DNA of 64,000 bases from Saturnia japonica (lineage: Eukaryota; Arthropoda; Insecta; Lepidoptera; Saturniidae). The stretch is from NCBI GenBank assembly GCA_033032175.1, contig CM065325.1, positions 14,784,930 to 14,848,929 of the forward strand, given 5' to 3'. Under the pieces are notes generated by a model. That model was not told the origin of the DNA. It ran no database searches and saw only the letters and a list, made by a program, of their open reading frames with translations. The position numbers and the translations under genes were made by a program. Positions 41,027 through 52,890 of this stretch are shown piece after piece (positions within the stretch are counted from its first letter, which is position 1; the number at the start of each line of letters is the position of its first letter).

Positions 41027-42983
41027 ATGGATCTGGATCTTGAGCCTGACCCTCCTCCTGACAAACAGCCTTTGTTAACACTATTAGATGCAGATAAATA
41101 TTTTTCTTCTGATCCTAAAATGTTGAACTCAGTATCTGTTGAGGATATGAAAAAGTATAGACGGAAATTGACTCAGACTTTTAAACCAATAAAAGATAAA
41201 TCTGTTCGGTTTAATAAGAAGCCATTAAATTACAAACACTTCTTTAACAAATCTTCCTGTTTCCACCAGGTCTTCCGAGGTAGGGAGCGCTCTAAGTTCT
41301 CATAATACTGACAGTAATACTTCAGATGAGAAATTTTCAAATAATGTTAACAGACAATTATATAAAAACTCAGACCACAGTCCATATATTGTTACAATGG
41401 AATTAGTAACAGAGGATCCAAAAGCAGGTACAACTCTGCATCCACTAAAATTTGGCTACTTTTTACAAAAAAATCAAATGACATATGTTTTAGAAGACGG
41501 AATAAAAAAAAAATTGGTAGAAATCGTCTGTCAGTATCATTTAAGTCGTCAATAGCTGCCAATAAATTTTTAAGCAATTCCATATTAGGTAGTAATAATT
41601 ATAAAACTTCAATTCCAACTTATAATATATGTAAATTAGGAATAATTCGTGAGATTCCAATTGAGTGGTCGCATAATGACATTGTTAATAATTTAAGAAT
41701 TCCTGATGGATTTGGGTCAATCATACGTTCCCGTAGGCTTAGTAGGAAGACCAGTAGCCCAGAGGGTTCTACTTGGATCCCTACACAAACAGTAGTGATA
41801 ACTTTTGATGGTCAAGCTTTTCCTTCTCGGGTATTTTGTTTTTACTCATCTCTGCCAGTGGAACAATATATTTACCCAGTAATACAATGTTTTAATTGCT
41901 GCCGTTTTGGGCACACACGGTTTCAGTGTAGAAGCAAACCTCGTTGCTTTAAATGTGGTGAGAATCATGATGGTTCATCATCTGATGTAGATGGGGACTA
42001 CAGATGTATTAATTGTTCTGGACTTCACAAAGCCATAGATAAAACTTTGGATGATACTGGCCGCTTACCAGAGCAAGCTAGCTATTTCAAACATCTGTTC
42101 GTAGGATGCTAGAATACAAGTTAATCACAACCAAGAGGATGCGACGACTGGAAAGACTTAGAAAGGAGCAGTAGGGGGACTTACCACGTATCCTGGTTGT
42201 ATCTGCCACGATCCGAGGGTGCACCCTGAACTTCCTCACACGTCTTGAACAGTCTAAAACACTTCTAGAGCACTAGAAAGACGTATTTCACCAGCTTTCC
42301 GATAGTTATAATTAATTTACAACGAAATTATGCAGAGCGTGTGTGTCACTGCAGTTCCGCGGCGGCCATTACACCGTTCTCGGTTTACGAAGAAATGCGC
42401 GGCAGATTTGCGCGCGTATTTTAAATACAATTGTGCCCCCAAGGAATTGGAGAAATTAGAAAGGGAAAAGGGATGTCGCAACAAACTTGTTCAGAGTTTG
42501 TGCGTCAAAAAGACATAAAACATTATATGTCTAATCATTCAGTCTCTTACCAAGAGGCTGACAAAGAAATCTCACCTGCAAAAAAATCATTTGTTGAGGT
42601 TTTAACCTCCAACCCTAATAGGGATAAACCATTAATACACACACACAGGAAGATGATTAAAAAAGAAACACTTTTTCATATAAAAAACATTTTTATTGAA
42701 ACCAAAAACACATGCTCCTTTAGCTAAGGGCTATGATATTAAAGCACATAAGGGCTTGATTACAAATTATGAAATTCCTCCTTCAAATAATGGTTGTGCC
42801 TTGAATAACAATAAAGATACCAATGATGAAAATGTAGATATAAATGCCTTGATTATTTCCTTGATGAATATTATTTATAATTCTTGTTTACCTGACCACG
42901 TTGCAATCAACTTGATTCAAAATATATCAGTCACACTTTTTAATTCCTTCAAACATGGATTACATTCTTCAGTGGAAATGTAG
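41027..42983 (+). pseudogene. LINE ORF1 (gag-like, zinc knuckles), interrupted
   Basis: Starts MDLDLEPDPPPDKQPLLTLL; frameshifts occur near 41270 and again before 41795. Three CCHC/CCHC-like knuckles follow: CFNCCRFGHTRFQC, CFKCGENHDG and CINCSGLHKA (about 41887-42035). After HKAIDK the frame is broken by foreign DNA (about 42048-42480); the gag then resumes as EFVRQKDIKHYMSN. Such ORF1 proteins bind the LINE RNA. Confidence 0.75.
42048..42480. other. Unidentified insertion in LINE ORF1
   Basis: About 430 bases separate ORF1 codons that should be adjacent (HKAIDK and the EFVRQKDIK segment). It holds GC-rich sequence unlike the LINE, including CCGCGGCGGCCATTACACCG, and a short open frame MQSVCVTAVPRRPLHRSRF then KKCAADLRAYFKYNCAP. 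No terminal repeat or known family is seen. Edges are approximate. Confidence 0.4.
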
Positions 42984-44047
42984 AAGTGTAATATCAAAAC
43001 GGACTGATTTATATTACTTGATTAATAGATTTAAACCACCTATTTTAGCTTTATTTGAGACTTGGTTGAAACCAGGTACCATATTTAAAGTACCAGGCTA
43101 TTTTATTCTGAGAGATGACAGAGAGGATGGTTTTGGGGGCTCAGCCCTTCTTATTAAAAGAATGTTTTTTTCAAATCTTCATCATTGCCTTTTTTTAATA
43201 AGGAGGAATTAAATGCAGTTGCAACTATAATAGATAATATTTCATTTCTCTCTCTTTATATTCCCCATAAAGATACTTCAGTAATTCCTGTACTTAAGTG
43301 TATTATTGATTCTATCCCTTCTCCAGTTATTATTTTAGGTGACTTTAACGCTCATCATTCCCTGTGGGGCGCTCCTAACGATGATAGGTTAGGAATTGAA
43401 CTTGCTGGTATAATAGATGATTTGAACTTGTGTCTTAAATGATGGCTCAGTGACTCGTCGTGGTATTCCGGGTCAATCTTTGAGTTTTTTAGACATTTCT
43501 CTTTGTTCTTGTCCCTCTCTTCCTGTTTAATGTGGAGGTGTCATGAGTTATCATATGGTAGTGATCACTTTCCAATCATCATTTCGAAGCCTACATCAGT
43601 TGCCCGCCTAACTCCTCTACCACCGTTAGTGAAGTATAATCTAACAAACTGTAACTGGGAGTTATTTAGTTCAGTTCTGGATAATAAAATTACATCACAA
43701 CTTGAAGTTTGTTTATATAACATAGAACAATCATATGATAACCTTATTACTAGTTTGAAGTTAGCGGCTGATGAATGCTTTCCTTGTAAAAATGTTGCTA
43801 GTAGAAATATTCAGTCTCCACCTTGGTGGGACAGGGAATGCACTCAGGCTATTCATAGACGAAATATTTCTGAAAAAAGTTGTGACTTGGTGCTTGATTT
43901 AAATTCTTTTCTTCAATACAAAAATACTTTAGCGGCAACTAAAAGGCTTTTAAAAAAGAAGAAGCGAGATGGTTGGCAACGTTTTTGTTTATCACTGTCG
44001 CCTGAAACTTCTCCCTGTATAGTATGGCGAAATATACGTTGTTATAG

Positions 44048-44839
44048 TGTTACATATAGCAACACTTACATAAAATTACATGAAATTTAAATAAATTACG
44101 TTACGTTAAATTACGTTCTTTGATGTACTTTTTTTTTGAATTCAGATTCCAGCTAAATATGTCTCTGACAAGACTATCTTCCAACTTATCAAATCCACAC
44201 GGTCTTCTTATATTTTTAAGATCCGTGACATAATCATTTATGGATTCTTCGAGACTTTGTCGTCTATTAAATAGCTTATGACGTTCCATGGTCACATTGA
44301 TTTGTGGTATGAAATAATTCGTAAATTTTTCAGTCAGCTCTTGAAATTGAATAGTATCAATGTCCATGTTAAACGAATAGAAAATGGTTAAAGCGTCTGT
44401 ACCAATGAAGTGTAGAAGAATAGCTACCTTCCGACGGTCATCTTCGTTTTCTAAGTTGAGTTAACCAGTTCTTCCATGTTAATGGCATGTTGGTATTTTG
44501 TAGATCCAGAGACTTTAGTGAGCCTGTGCCAACAAATGGTGATTGAGTCGTAGTATTTGAGCTTTGATATACGCCATCTTTTTGATTCGACTCAGACTTC
44601 TTTTCGTCCATATATTATGTAAATTCAGTCTAATCACGTACTTTGTATATGGTGTGTATAAATCTTTAATAGTTTACTTCTGACACCATGTTATATTGTT
44701 CAATTCAAGTTCAGTTTATGAAAACAACGTCATAACTTTTATATGCTTTTAATGAGCAGTGACATGACAAAGACTTGTGTGTAACACGAATACAAGAGTT
44801 CGACCAACGACTATAGAGTAAGTGTTGCTATATATAACA
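44048..44839 (-). mobile_element. Gypsy-type LTR fragment inserted in LINE ORF2
   Basis: The right edge is a 151-bp LTR read on the minus strand (44839 to 44689; TGTTATATATAG ... AATATAACA). It is followed by TGGTGTCAGAAG, a primer-binding-site-like motif beginning TGG, a leader, and a gag-like frame (44367-44101). The left edge (44048-44069) is TGTTACATATAGCAACACTT, nearly the first 20 bases of the same LTR but in the opposite direction. Four bases, ATAG, flank both sides (44044-44047 and 44840-44843), as a target duplication. Confidence 0.65.
44101..44367 (-). pseudogene. Partial gypsy-type gag
   Basis: 88 codons: MDIDTIQFQELTEKFTNYF, then RHKLFNRRQSLEESINDYV, DLKNIRRPCGF and LVRDIFSWNL. 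This is the capsid pattern of gypsy-like elements in arthropods (F..R.Q...ES..DY...L..L...C.F......+RD). It has no zinc knuckle or pol and is truncated at the left. Confidence 0.6.
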
Positions 44840-47597
44840 ATAGATCTTCCACAGAAACTAATCATAATTTGTCTTCCTTCTCGCTTGAGTGGGTTGAACC
44901 CTTTTTAAATAAACTGGCCCCAAGTTATGTTCCTAATTTAGATGAAATGCCTTATAATTACATTTCTGCTTATAGTAACACCTTGGAGTCCTTAGATGCT
45001 CCTTTTTCATTACAGGAATTGAAATTAGTCTTAAACCGTGTTTCTGATACGTCACCTGGGATTGATGGTATTCCGTATTCTTTTGTGGTTAATGCAAAAC
45101 CTTTAACTTTATCATTTATTTTGAATTTAAAAAATATTATTGTTGAAACTGGTCGCATTCCAAACTCGTGGAAATAACAAATAGTAATTCCTATTTTAAA
45201 ACCTAATAAAGATCCATTTAATGCGAATTCTTTCAGCCCTGTGGCTTTGTCATCGGTTCTCTCTAAATTGACAGAACATCTAATCAAAAACAGGTTAGAA
45301 TGGTTTTTAGAGCACCACAATCTTTTAATTTCTTCTCAGTTTGGGTTTAGGAAGGGACGTAGTGTTTCTGATAGTCATTCAATTTTTTCGACATATATTC
45401 AAATTGCCTTAACCAGGAATGAATCATTGGTGGCTGCATTTCTTGATATTGAAGCTGCTTATGATAATGTTGACTTGATAGTACTAAAAAACAAGCTGCA
45501 GAACCTTAATATTCCTTCAAAGTTTATAGATTTCATTTTTAATCTTTTTAGTGGTAAAACTATTATCTTGAGGACTCTGGGAATGAACAATCACAGCCGA
45601 GTACTTTGGAAAGGTGTACCGCAGGGGTCTGTTCTTAGTCCTATATTGTATGATGTTTATACAAATGATCTAGATTCTGTAGTTTTCCCTCAGTGTTCTG
45701 TTCTTCAGTATGCTGATGATTTACTAATTTATTTCTCGAACAGTTCGATAGGTTTGGCTGCCAAAATTGTAGAGCAGTCATTGGATGGATTATCGCATTG
45801 AATGTCTGATCATCGTCTTTCCTTTTCTGTTTCTAAAAGCAAAGTAGTCGTTTTTTCTCGAAGAAAAACTAATCCTCATATAAGTGTTTCTTTAAATCAG
45901 GCGAGCTTACCGTTAAGTAACGAAATTATTTTCCTTGGTAGAATATTTGATAGCAAATGTACAGGCATTCCGCATGTTAATTACGTAGTTGCCAAGTGTG
46001 AAAAAAACATTAATATGATGAGAGCACTTTCTGGAGTTTGGTGGGGTGCACATCCATTTTATTTAAAGTTATGAGCCTGCGTATTGTCATTGGGGCTATG
46101 AAAAGCACTCCCATTGATGCACTGCAAATAGAATGTGCAGATCCACCCTGCACATAAGAAGACAGTTTTTATCAGATCGGTATCTATACAAATCCTTTCA
46201 ACTTTTGGACCATCCTCTTCATAAAAAAATAACTTATCTTGATAGCCTTATTGTTAAAAATAATAGCTACTGGCATCGAAGGCCTCTGCCGCATTTAATT
46301 CATAGTCTCAGGAATTTACATAAACAGGAATGTACAATCACAAATTTTCCATGTAATCCTCTCTTCTTTTTTGATTACAGTGTGCTTATTTTCCAACCTG
46401 ATGTAAGATTATCCATAGGTATAGGAAAAAATATTTCAAATACTGATTCCAAACTTTTGAATTTTATTAAAAAGAACGCTCCTAATGCGGAAGTTTTTTT
46501 TACTGATTCATCTAAATCTGTTGAACCACTTAAAGGAAATTTTTCAGATTTTTTTGGAAATGTTTCGACCATTCAAAATAATAAACAAGGAGTAGGTGCT
46601 GCTTTTTATCAAATTTCGTCTGGATATTTTAAACTTTTTAAATACTCTTCTCTAATATCTAACTTTTCTGGGGAATGCTTAGCTATTTTGGAATGTATCA
46701 GCTATATCATAACGGAAAAAATTACCAGGGCTGTGATCTTTACGGATTTTTTAAGTTGTTTACAATCTCTTTTACATAATCCTTAAAAAAAAAAAATTGG
46801 TCACCGATTTTTCTTGTAATTAAAAACAAACTGAAATACTGTGTGCAACTAGGTTTACAAGTTTCCTTGATATGGATTCCTGGTCATTCAGGTATCCATG
46901 GTAATGAAAATGCTGATGGTTTGGCTAAATTGGAAGCTTTTCAAGGTGATCCTGATAATTATTTATATAGCCAGGATTTACTTTCTTTTCTACCTCGTCA
47001 AGACTTGGTTGAAAGGTGGAATATGCACTGGGGTCATTCAAGCAAAGGTAAATTTTATAAAAGTTTTCAATCTTCAATTGCTCTAAAACCGTGGTTCTCC
47101 AAATGGAGATGTAGTAAGAAAATTACAACTATTATTTCGAGGCTAAGGTTTGGTCACTGTTCTTCGCCAGTCCACCTGAACAAATTAAGAATTAGAGATA
47201 CATCTATCTGTGAGTGTGGTCTGGAAGAGGGTAACATTATGCATATTCTCTTCAACTGTTCTCTTTATAACTCTTTACCACTGTATGATATTTTGTGTAA
47301 TTATAAGGTTACTCTTCCTTGCGACCTGTCATCTATCCTATCTCTCAATAATAATATATATATTAAATCATTAGTAAAATTTCTTAATCATCATAAATTG
47401 TCATTGTAGGTTTCTAATATTATTTTTAATTGTATTTATTTATTGCCACTTCTTCATTTACCCGCCTATTCCCTCCATCCGCATAAAGTATCGAATTCGC
47501 ATAACTTGAAAATGGCAGTATTACTCTCTAAAGTTGACTGGGTTGTAAAGATTGAAAATAGAAGAAGAAGAAGAAGAAGAAGAAGAATGTTAACGGT

Positions 47598-48361
47598 TCT
47601 TCTTCTTGTTTTGGCACTACTGAAGCATTTGCCGGTGTCAATGCTTATAGTGTTCTTGACTGTTGCTTTATGGATAAAACATCGATTTACAATTAATTCA
47701 TCGATAGTTATTATAACTAAAGAACAACTGATTATAGAAATAAATCAATAAATTGTTGATTTCTAATACATAATTTACGTATTTTTGTGATTGCAAGGAA
47801 GATTTTGTGCTAATGACTTGTTTTGTTTAGCTCGTCTAGTTACTAAGGTATGCAACCTTCAGAGCATGCGATGACCTTTTTTTCTTGTCATTTCTTGACA
47901 AGCTGAAAATTGACTTTAATATTACGTATAGTAGAACCATCTTATCTTGCCTGTAAAATGGCAGAACATGGAACTATAGCCACCATGTTGAAAACTTAAC
48001 TTACTTTCAATTGCTGCGGTGAGTGTGACAAGCAATATACCACAAATTTCCGGTTAATTATTATATTATTTTCAAGTAGAATTGTAAATAATACCTGTAT
48101 GTATATGCATTAAATATCTGACAAAGTTTTTAAATTTATGTTCATACACGCGTTTATTTTTTCCAGGTGTAGTGAAGGTTTAATTTCGAAAATAATTAAA
48201 GAGAGAATATATTATTTAAATATGTAAAGCATAACAACACCCGAGTGATTACAGCGACGCTCTTCAGTTCACAGTTAAAATGGTAGATGTATAATAAAAA
48301 CCAATCGACAGGCAATCGATTAACAGACTGTTTTCTAGAAATAATTGATTACAATCGATTC
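47598..48361. other. DNA between the two LINEs
   Basis: Starts with TTCTTCTTCTTG directly after the LINE target duplication, so with the (GAA)n tail the junction is an inverted-repeat-like (GAA)n-spacer-(TTC)n. No gene or other family is recognised. Confidence 0.35.
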
Positions 48362-50635
48362 AAAAATCAAAATCAAAATAATCTTTATTCAATTTAGGCC
48401 CTAAAAAGGCACATAGGAATGTCAAAAAACTACTGCCGGTTCGGAAAATATCCCAGACATCGGGAAGAACCGGTAAGAAACTCGATCGGGTTTATCTCTG
48501 TTTTTTTTGTTAACTGTACAAATGTTACAAATATAACAGGTACATTAATAATATATTAGTGGATGCACAGAGAGGGAGTCACTTCCAGACATCACTATCA
48601 TTCACATAATGATCCACCCTATAATAACCTTTTGACAGTAAAACCCGCTTGACATGGTCCTTGAACTTGTTGTCAGGTAAATAAGTAATGTGCTTCGGGA
48701 TCTTGTTATAGAACCTAACACTATTACCTAAAAAACTTTTATTAGTCTTACTAAGTCTAAAACACGGTACGACTAATTTATCTTTATTTCTAGTATTTAC
48801 ATTGTGCTGATCTTTGACAAAATCCAGCTTGTCTAAGTTTTTACGGACATACATTATGTTATCAAAGATGTATTGGGAGGGCAAAGTTAAAACATTAAAT
48901 TCCTGAAACTTGTTCTTTAGTGATTCGCGGGGTCTCATATTGTAAATTGCTGGAACTGCCCGCTTTTGTAATATAAATATGGTATCTACCTCAGCTGCTG
49001 AACCTCACAGCAAAATACCGTAAGACATTAAGCTATGAAAGTAAGCGAAGTAGACTAACCTAGCGGTGGCAATATTTGTTAACTGGCGAATTTTGCGTAC
49101 TGCGAATGCAGCAGAACTTAATCTTCCCGCCAAAGTTTTAATATGCGGACCCCACTGTAATTTTGAATCAAGGGTAATGCCCAAGAAGACAGTACCATCA
49201 ACTAAGCCTACTAAATTCCCTTCTATCTTGATACTACTATCAACACTCCGAACATTGGGCAAGACAAATCTCATACATTTGGTTTTGTTTGCATTTAGTA
49301 GTAAATTATTTAAAGCAAACCATTCAGAGATTTTAAATAAGGTGTTGTTTAATTGCCTAAGCTCCGAATCTATTCTTTTCACTTTGAATATAAGTGAAGT
49401 GTCGTCTGCAAAAAGAACCATGTCAGCACCATTTTCAACAACGGACGGTAGATCGTTTATATAAACGAGAAACAAAAATGGTCCCAAAATCGAGCCCTGA
49501 GGGACGCCGACTCTAACCAATGATCCCGAAGAGGTTGCTCCATTTACACTTATTTTCTGACAGCTCTCTGTTAAATAAGAAATTAGGGGGCCGAGAGAAG
49601 TTTCACGCACACCATAGTGTTTTAGCTTAAGTATAAGCGTACTGTGGTCAACGCAGTCGAAGGCCTTTGAGAGATCACAGAACACACCGATTGCATCCTG
49701 AGACTCCTCCCAAGCCCTATATATATGACTTAGGAGTGTTGCACCAGCGTCAGTGGTTGATTTAGATTTTGTGAAACCATATTGCCGACTATCCAAAATC
49801 TCTTGTGCTTTGAAATATTGTACTAGCTGCTTGAGCATAATTTTCTCGAAAATCTTACTAATCGACGGAAGTACAGAAATTGGTCTATAATTTCCAAGAT
49901 TACTTCTACAACCTGATTTAAATAGAGGAACTACTTTACTTATTTTCATTAAATTAGGGAAAGTCCCTGTTTTTATGCACTGATTAAATATATTAGCCAG
50001 ATATGGTGAAATATTGACAATTATGGACTGTAATACGATTACTGACATACCCCAAATATCTTCAGTATTTTTTAAGTTTAATTGTTTAAAAGTCCTTATT
50101 ATTTCACCTGCACTAACATATGTAAAAGAAAATTTAGAATCCACAGGTGTAAAATAAGATTATCCAAAAGTGATGCAGCGCCATGGGGTGATGATATTAT
50201 ATTTTTTGTTACTACTAAGGGTATATTTGTGAAATAATCCTGGAAAACAGTTGCAACCTCTGAACTGTTTGAGATATGTACTCCCTCGACGTTTAAATTA
50301 AGCGAATTATCATTTTTCCTATCTTTTCCTGTTTCTTTATTTATTATATGCCAAACAGTTTTAGTCTTATTACTAGATTTAAGAACTTTATTTCTTAAAA
50401 ATATCGCTTTTGCAGCTCCACAAACACGTTTAAATATTTTAGAATAATCTCTAACATAAGCATGAAATGAATCACTAGTTGTCAATGATTTCCTATAATA
50501 TAAATCATATAGTCGATCTCTACTTTTTATAATTCCTTTGGTTGCCCATTCACTAAAAACAATTTTTTTCCTAACACTAATAACCTTTGTTGGACAATGT
50601 TTACTAACCAAAACTATGTTTTGTTGTATGAATAA
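48362..50635 (-). mobile_element. CR1/Daphne-like LINE, 5'-truncated
   Basis: Minus orientation. The 3' end carries a short repeat tail ((GATTTT)n, plus strand near 48360-48385) and a conserved 3' UTR (CCTATGTGCCTTTTTAGGGC on the minus strand). Coding remains cover the linker (50611-50099), reverse transcriptase (50144-49005) and C-terminus (48938-48579). No endonuclease is seen, so the copy is 5'-truncated. Clade is judged from motif style only. Confidence 0.75.
48579..50611 (-). pseudogene. CR1/Daphne-like LINE ORF2 remnant (RT)
   Basis: Reverse transcriptase motifs in order: SKVVPLFKSG...NYRPISVLPS, DSRQYGFTKSKSTTDA, IGVFCDLSKAFDCVDHSTL, VRVGVPQGSILGPFLFLVYI, the catalytic MVLFADDTSLIF, and LLLNANKTKCM. 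The C-terminal piece begins MRPRESLKNKFQEF and ends YRVDHYVNDSDVWK. Frameshifts near 50120 and 48970 break the protein into three pieces. Confidence 0.85.
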
Positions 50636-50712
50636 CCGATGATTTCACCCTACCGTCTGCGATTCCAGTGCTAGGGTTGAATTAATACAAGTAGATATTT
50701 AACCCTTTCTTT

Positions 50713-51718
50713 GATATTGGGTATTTTTGGCATTGATACTATGTCAACATCGTGACCGAGTATTGAGTAGGAATTGGTGAAAACTGAAGTACTACTATCT
50801 CGTAGCCGATTTCAATTTCACAACATTAGTGTATTATTCGATTCTTGAAAATTTATTTATCTATTATGCAATGACAGCACTGCACACATTGCGTGTGCGA
50901 TACACACATATGATTTTCGGTTTAAATAATCTCTGACTGATGAAAGGATTTTAACTATTTTCGTCAAGCTAGCTCAGTCATATAAATAATGTAGTTGGCA
51001 TAGTGGAAACGATTATTTAACCAACACACACACACATTCCTAAGTTAGGCTAATAAAATAAAATAATCAGAAAACACGACAGCCATTTTAAATAACAACA
51101 AAGGACGGTGCGCTAGTCACAGCTTTTCATTTCTAACTGTCAAGGTCAACTTTGTCAAGTTTAATATACGAACAACCCACGCGTATCATCTCATATCGTC
51201 ATAGAACCTAGACGGGAAACGTATATCACGGTTTCTGGAAATACTAGACACAGGTTGACTTACTATACTATCAATTTTAGATTACATTATGTTACGTTAT
51301 GACATCGTGTCATTTTTGTACATTATAATTAAACGAATTTGGAATAATGGGAAGGTAATTAACAAAATACATAAAAACTATCTTTAAAATGTCAAAAAAA
51401 CAAGCGCGAATATTTTTATACGTCTTTGACACATCTGTGCTTTGCGAGAGGCTATTTTCAAAAGCTTCCGACAAAATGACGTTTACTATAAACCGTTTAA
51501 CGGAGAAGCATCTTCAAAAATTATTGGTTTTGGGAAAAACTGTTTAAACAGCTTTTTTTTTTAAATAATAAAAAAATAAAGGTATTTGTGGTTATACATG
51601 TATTTATTTGTAAGAAAAAAAAGTACACGAGTAAATATCGTTACTTTTCATGCCAGGTAGATATCTATACTTTCCCACCACCGTCACCGGTGCGGTATCG
51701 AGTAAAAATACCGATATC
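50713..51718 (+). mobile_element. hAT-like element remnant with inverted ends
   Basis: The left GATATTGGGTATTTTTGGCA...TTGATACT (50713-50740) and right GGTATCGAGTAAAAATACC then GATATC (51694-51718) are imperfect inverted repeats. Between them lie the block shared with 13400-13745 and a transposase C-terminus. Exact termini and target duplication are not resolved. Confidence 0.45.
51428..51547 (+). pseudogene. hAT transposase C-terminal dimerisation fragment
   Basis: Forty codons: DTSVLCERLFSKASDKMTFT then INRLTEKHLQKLLVLGKTV and TAA. This fits the hATC signature (TSVP.ERLFSKAG...RNRL....L..LLFL). The rest of the transposase is gone. Opposite in orientation to the hAT copy at 32626-34837. Confidence 0.75.
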
Positions 51719-52890
51719 TGACTGGTATTGTTTTATCTCTATTCTGTAAGTAGCAGCAGTAGTATTATTTCGAAGATTGCGAAAAAGCTTCAAAAATACT
51801 GATGACAAAAAAGCAGAGACCACTTCTGTTGACAAAATGGGTTGAACTGAAGAAATGCGTTACTATTTTAATAGAATTAAAATAACTCATATTTAAACAA
51901 ACTTCATTATTTTTTTTCCTAAAAAAAAGTAAAGTTTGTAAAATAAATATTTACTATTATTATTTTGTTTACACGCAGAAAAAGATTATAGAGTTGTTTT
52001 TTAATTCATAGGCTAACTCATTCATTCCCACTAGGTAACTTACGTTATGAAAAATCCATATAAGTTTTTTATTTTGAAAAACGTGATGATTAAATATAAA
52101 GTTAGCTAGTCAAGTCGTGCGCGAGCGGAGGACTTTAAAAAAAGATTTTAATTTTTTGAGAAGCGTTTATTCGCGACCATAAATGTCATAAGACTAACTT
52201 AAAAATACTCTTAAAAATCCGAAGCAAACACCAGACGCGCCTTACAGGATCAGTTTACTGCAACGTTGCGTCTGGCTTCTCTAGAATACAGACTGCTGAG
52301 TAGCGGTATTCATAGAGGGTGATTCTATAACTAGCTTCTTTACAAAAGTAAATAAACAATATTGCTAACAATGATGGCTCATTTGTAGCGTGTACGGACA
52401 TCGAGTCGATCTCGAAGCTTTCGGTGAACTAAATTATGGTGATGAATATATAGCATGGTGGTAGGGCTTTTTCTAATGCCCGCCTGAGTAGCTACCACCC
52501 TCAAGTTGAAAATCTGTCGCGAAGCATCATCATTTGAACATCATTTGAGAGCCGGTGTTCCATTATGCTTAGCATCTTACCAACTCAGGCCACATCGTCA
52601 CTTAAGATCAGGTGAGATTGTGGGCATAACGCTAAACCTTTAACGGCTATAACAATGATAAATGATAAAAAAATGATATTTTTTGTTTATGATTTGTTTA
52701 AAATAAAAATCTATTATGGACGAATATTTGTTTAATAAAATATGCTATTTTTTTGTAGAAAAGAATATTACCGATTTCGAGGATTCCTTGAGGTGATCCC
52801 TAAGGTAACCTCGGTTGAGTGGAGGGTGAGGAAGTTTCGAGGAAACGACTTAGAATATGGGTGTTAGACTACTTTTTATTATGTATTTAA
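51719..52890. other. Intergenic DNA with a dispersed repeat
   Basis: No gene. 52440-52690 carries a repeat (GTGGTAGGGCTTTTTCTAAT, then TAGCTACCACCCTCAAG, later GAGAGCCGG) that recurs reversed at 57769-57925 and, degraded, at 55660-55830 and 26950-27090. Confidence 0.4.
52440..52690 (+). repeat. Dispersed repeat (TAGCTACCACCC family), best copy
   Basis: Shares GTGGTAG.GCTTTTTCTAAT.CCCGCCTG and GCTACCACCCTCAAG with the reverse complement of 57769-57925. It may be a SINE, but no A/B boxes are clear. Confidence 0.5.

Larger units (their letters stand above)
42955..47409 (+). pseudogene. LINE ORF2: endonuclease, reverse transcriptase, RNase H (broken)
   Basis: Endonuclease pieces at 42955-43502: LQWKCRSVISKRTDL, LALFETWLKPG, ILGDFNAHHSLWG and SLSFLDISL. 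Reverse transcriptase at 44869-46074: SDTSPGIDGIPYSF, FGFRKGRSVSDSH, AFLDIEAAYDNVDL, GVPQGSVLSPIL and the catalytic QYADDLLIYF, with a TGA after DGLSH at 45799. RNase H at 46480-46960: VFFTDSSKS, FSGECLAILECISY, IFTDFLSCLQSLL and WIPGHSGIHGNENADGLAK. A C-terminal CxCG...HILFNC zinc-like motif is at about 47210-47260. At least five frame breaks and an LTR-element insertion at 44048-44839. Confidence 0.85.
40820..47585 (+). mobile_element. I/R1-like LINE with RNase H, decayed
   Basis: Near full-length non-LTR element of about 6.8 kb including two insertions. Target duplication AATGTTAACGGT at 40808-40819 and 47586-47597; 3' tail (GAA)n at about 47560-47585. Order: ORF1 gag-like with zinc knuckles, then ORF2 with an EEP endonuclease, reverse transcriptase and RNase H. 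RNase H and a knuckle-bearing ORF1 fit the I/R1/LOA-type group; the exact clade needs phylogeny. Frameshifts and stops make it a pseudo-element. Confidence 0.85.

Noticed and set aside
47560..47610. Microsatellite (GAA)n next to (TTC)n as a simple repeat
   Set aside because: The GAA run is the LINE 3' tail, and the TTC run is flanking DNA after the target duplication, so it is not one locus of simple repeats.
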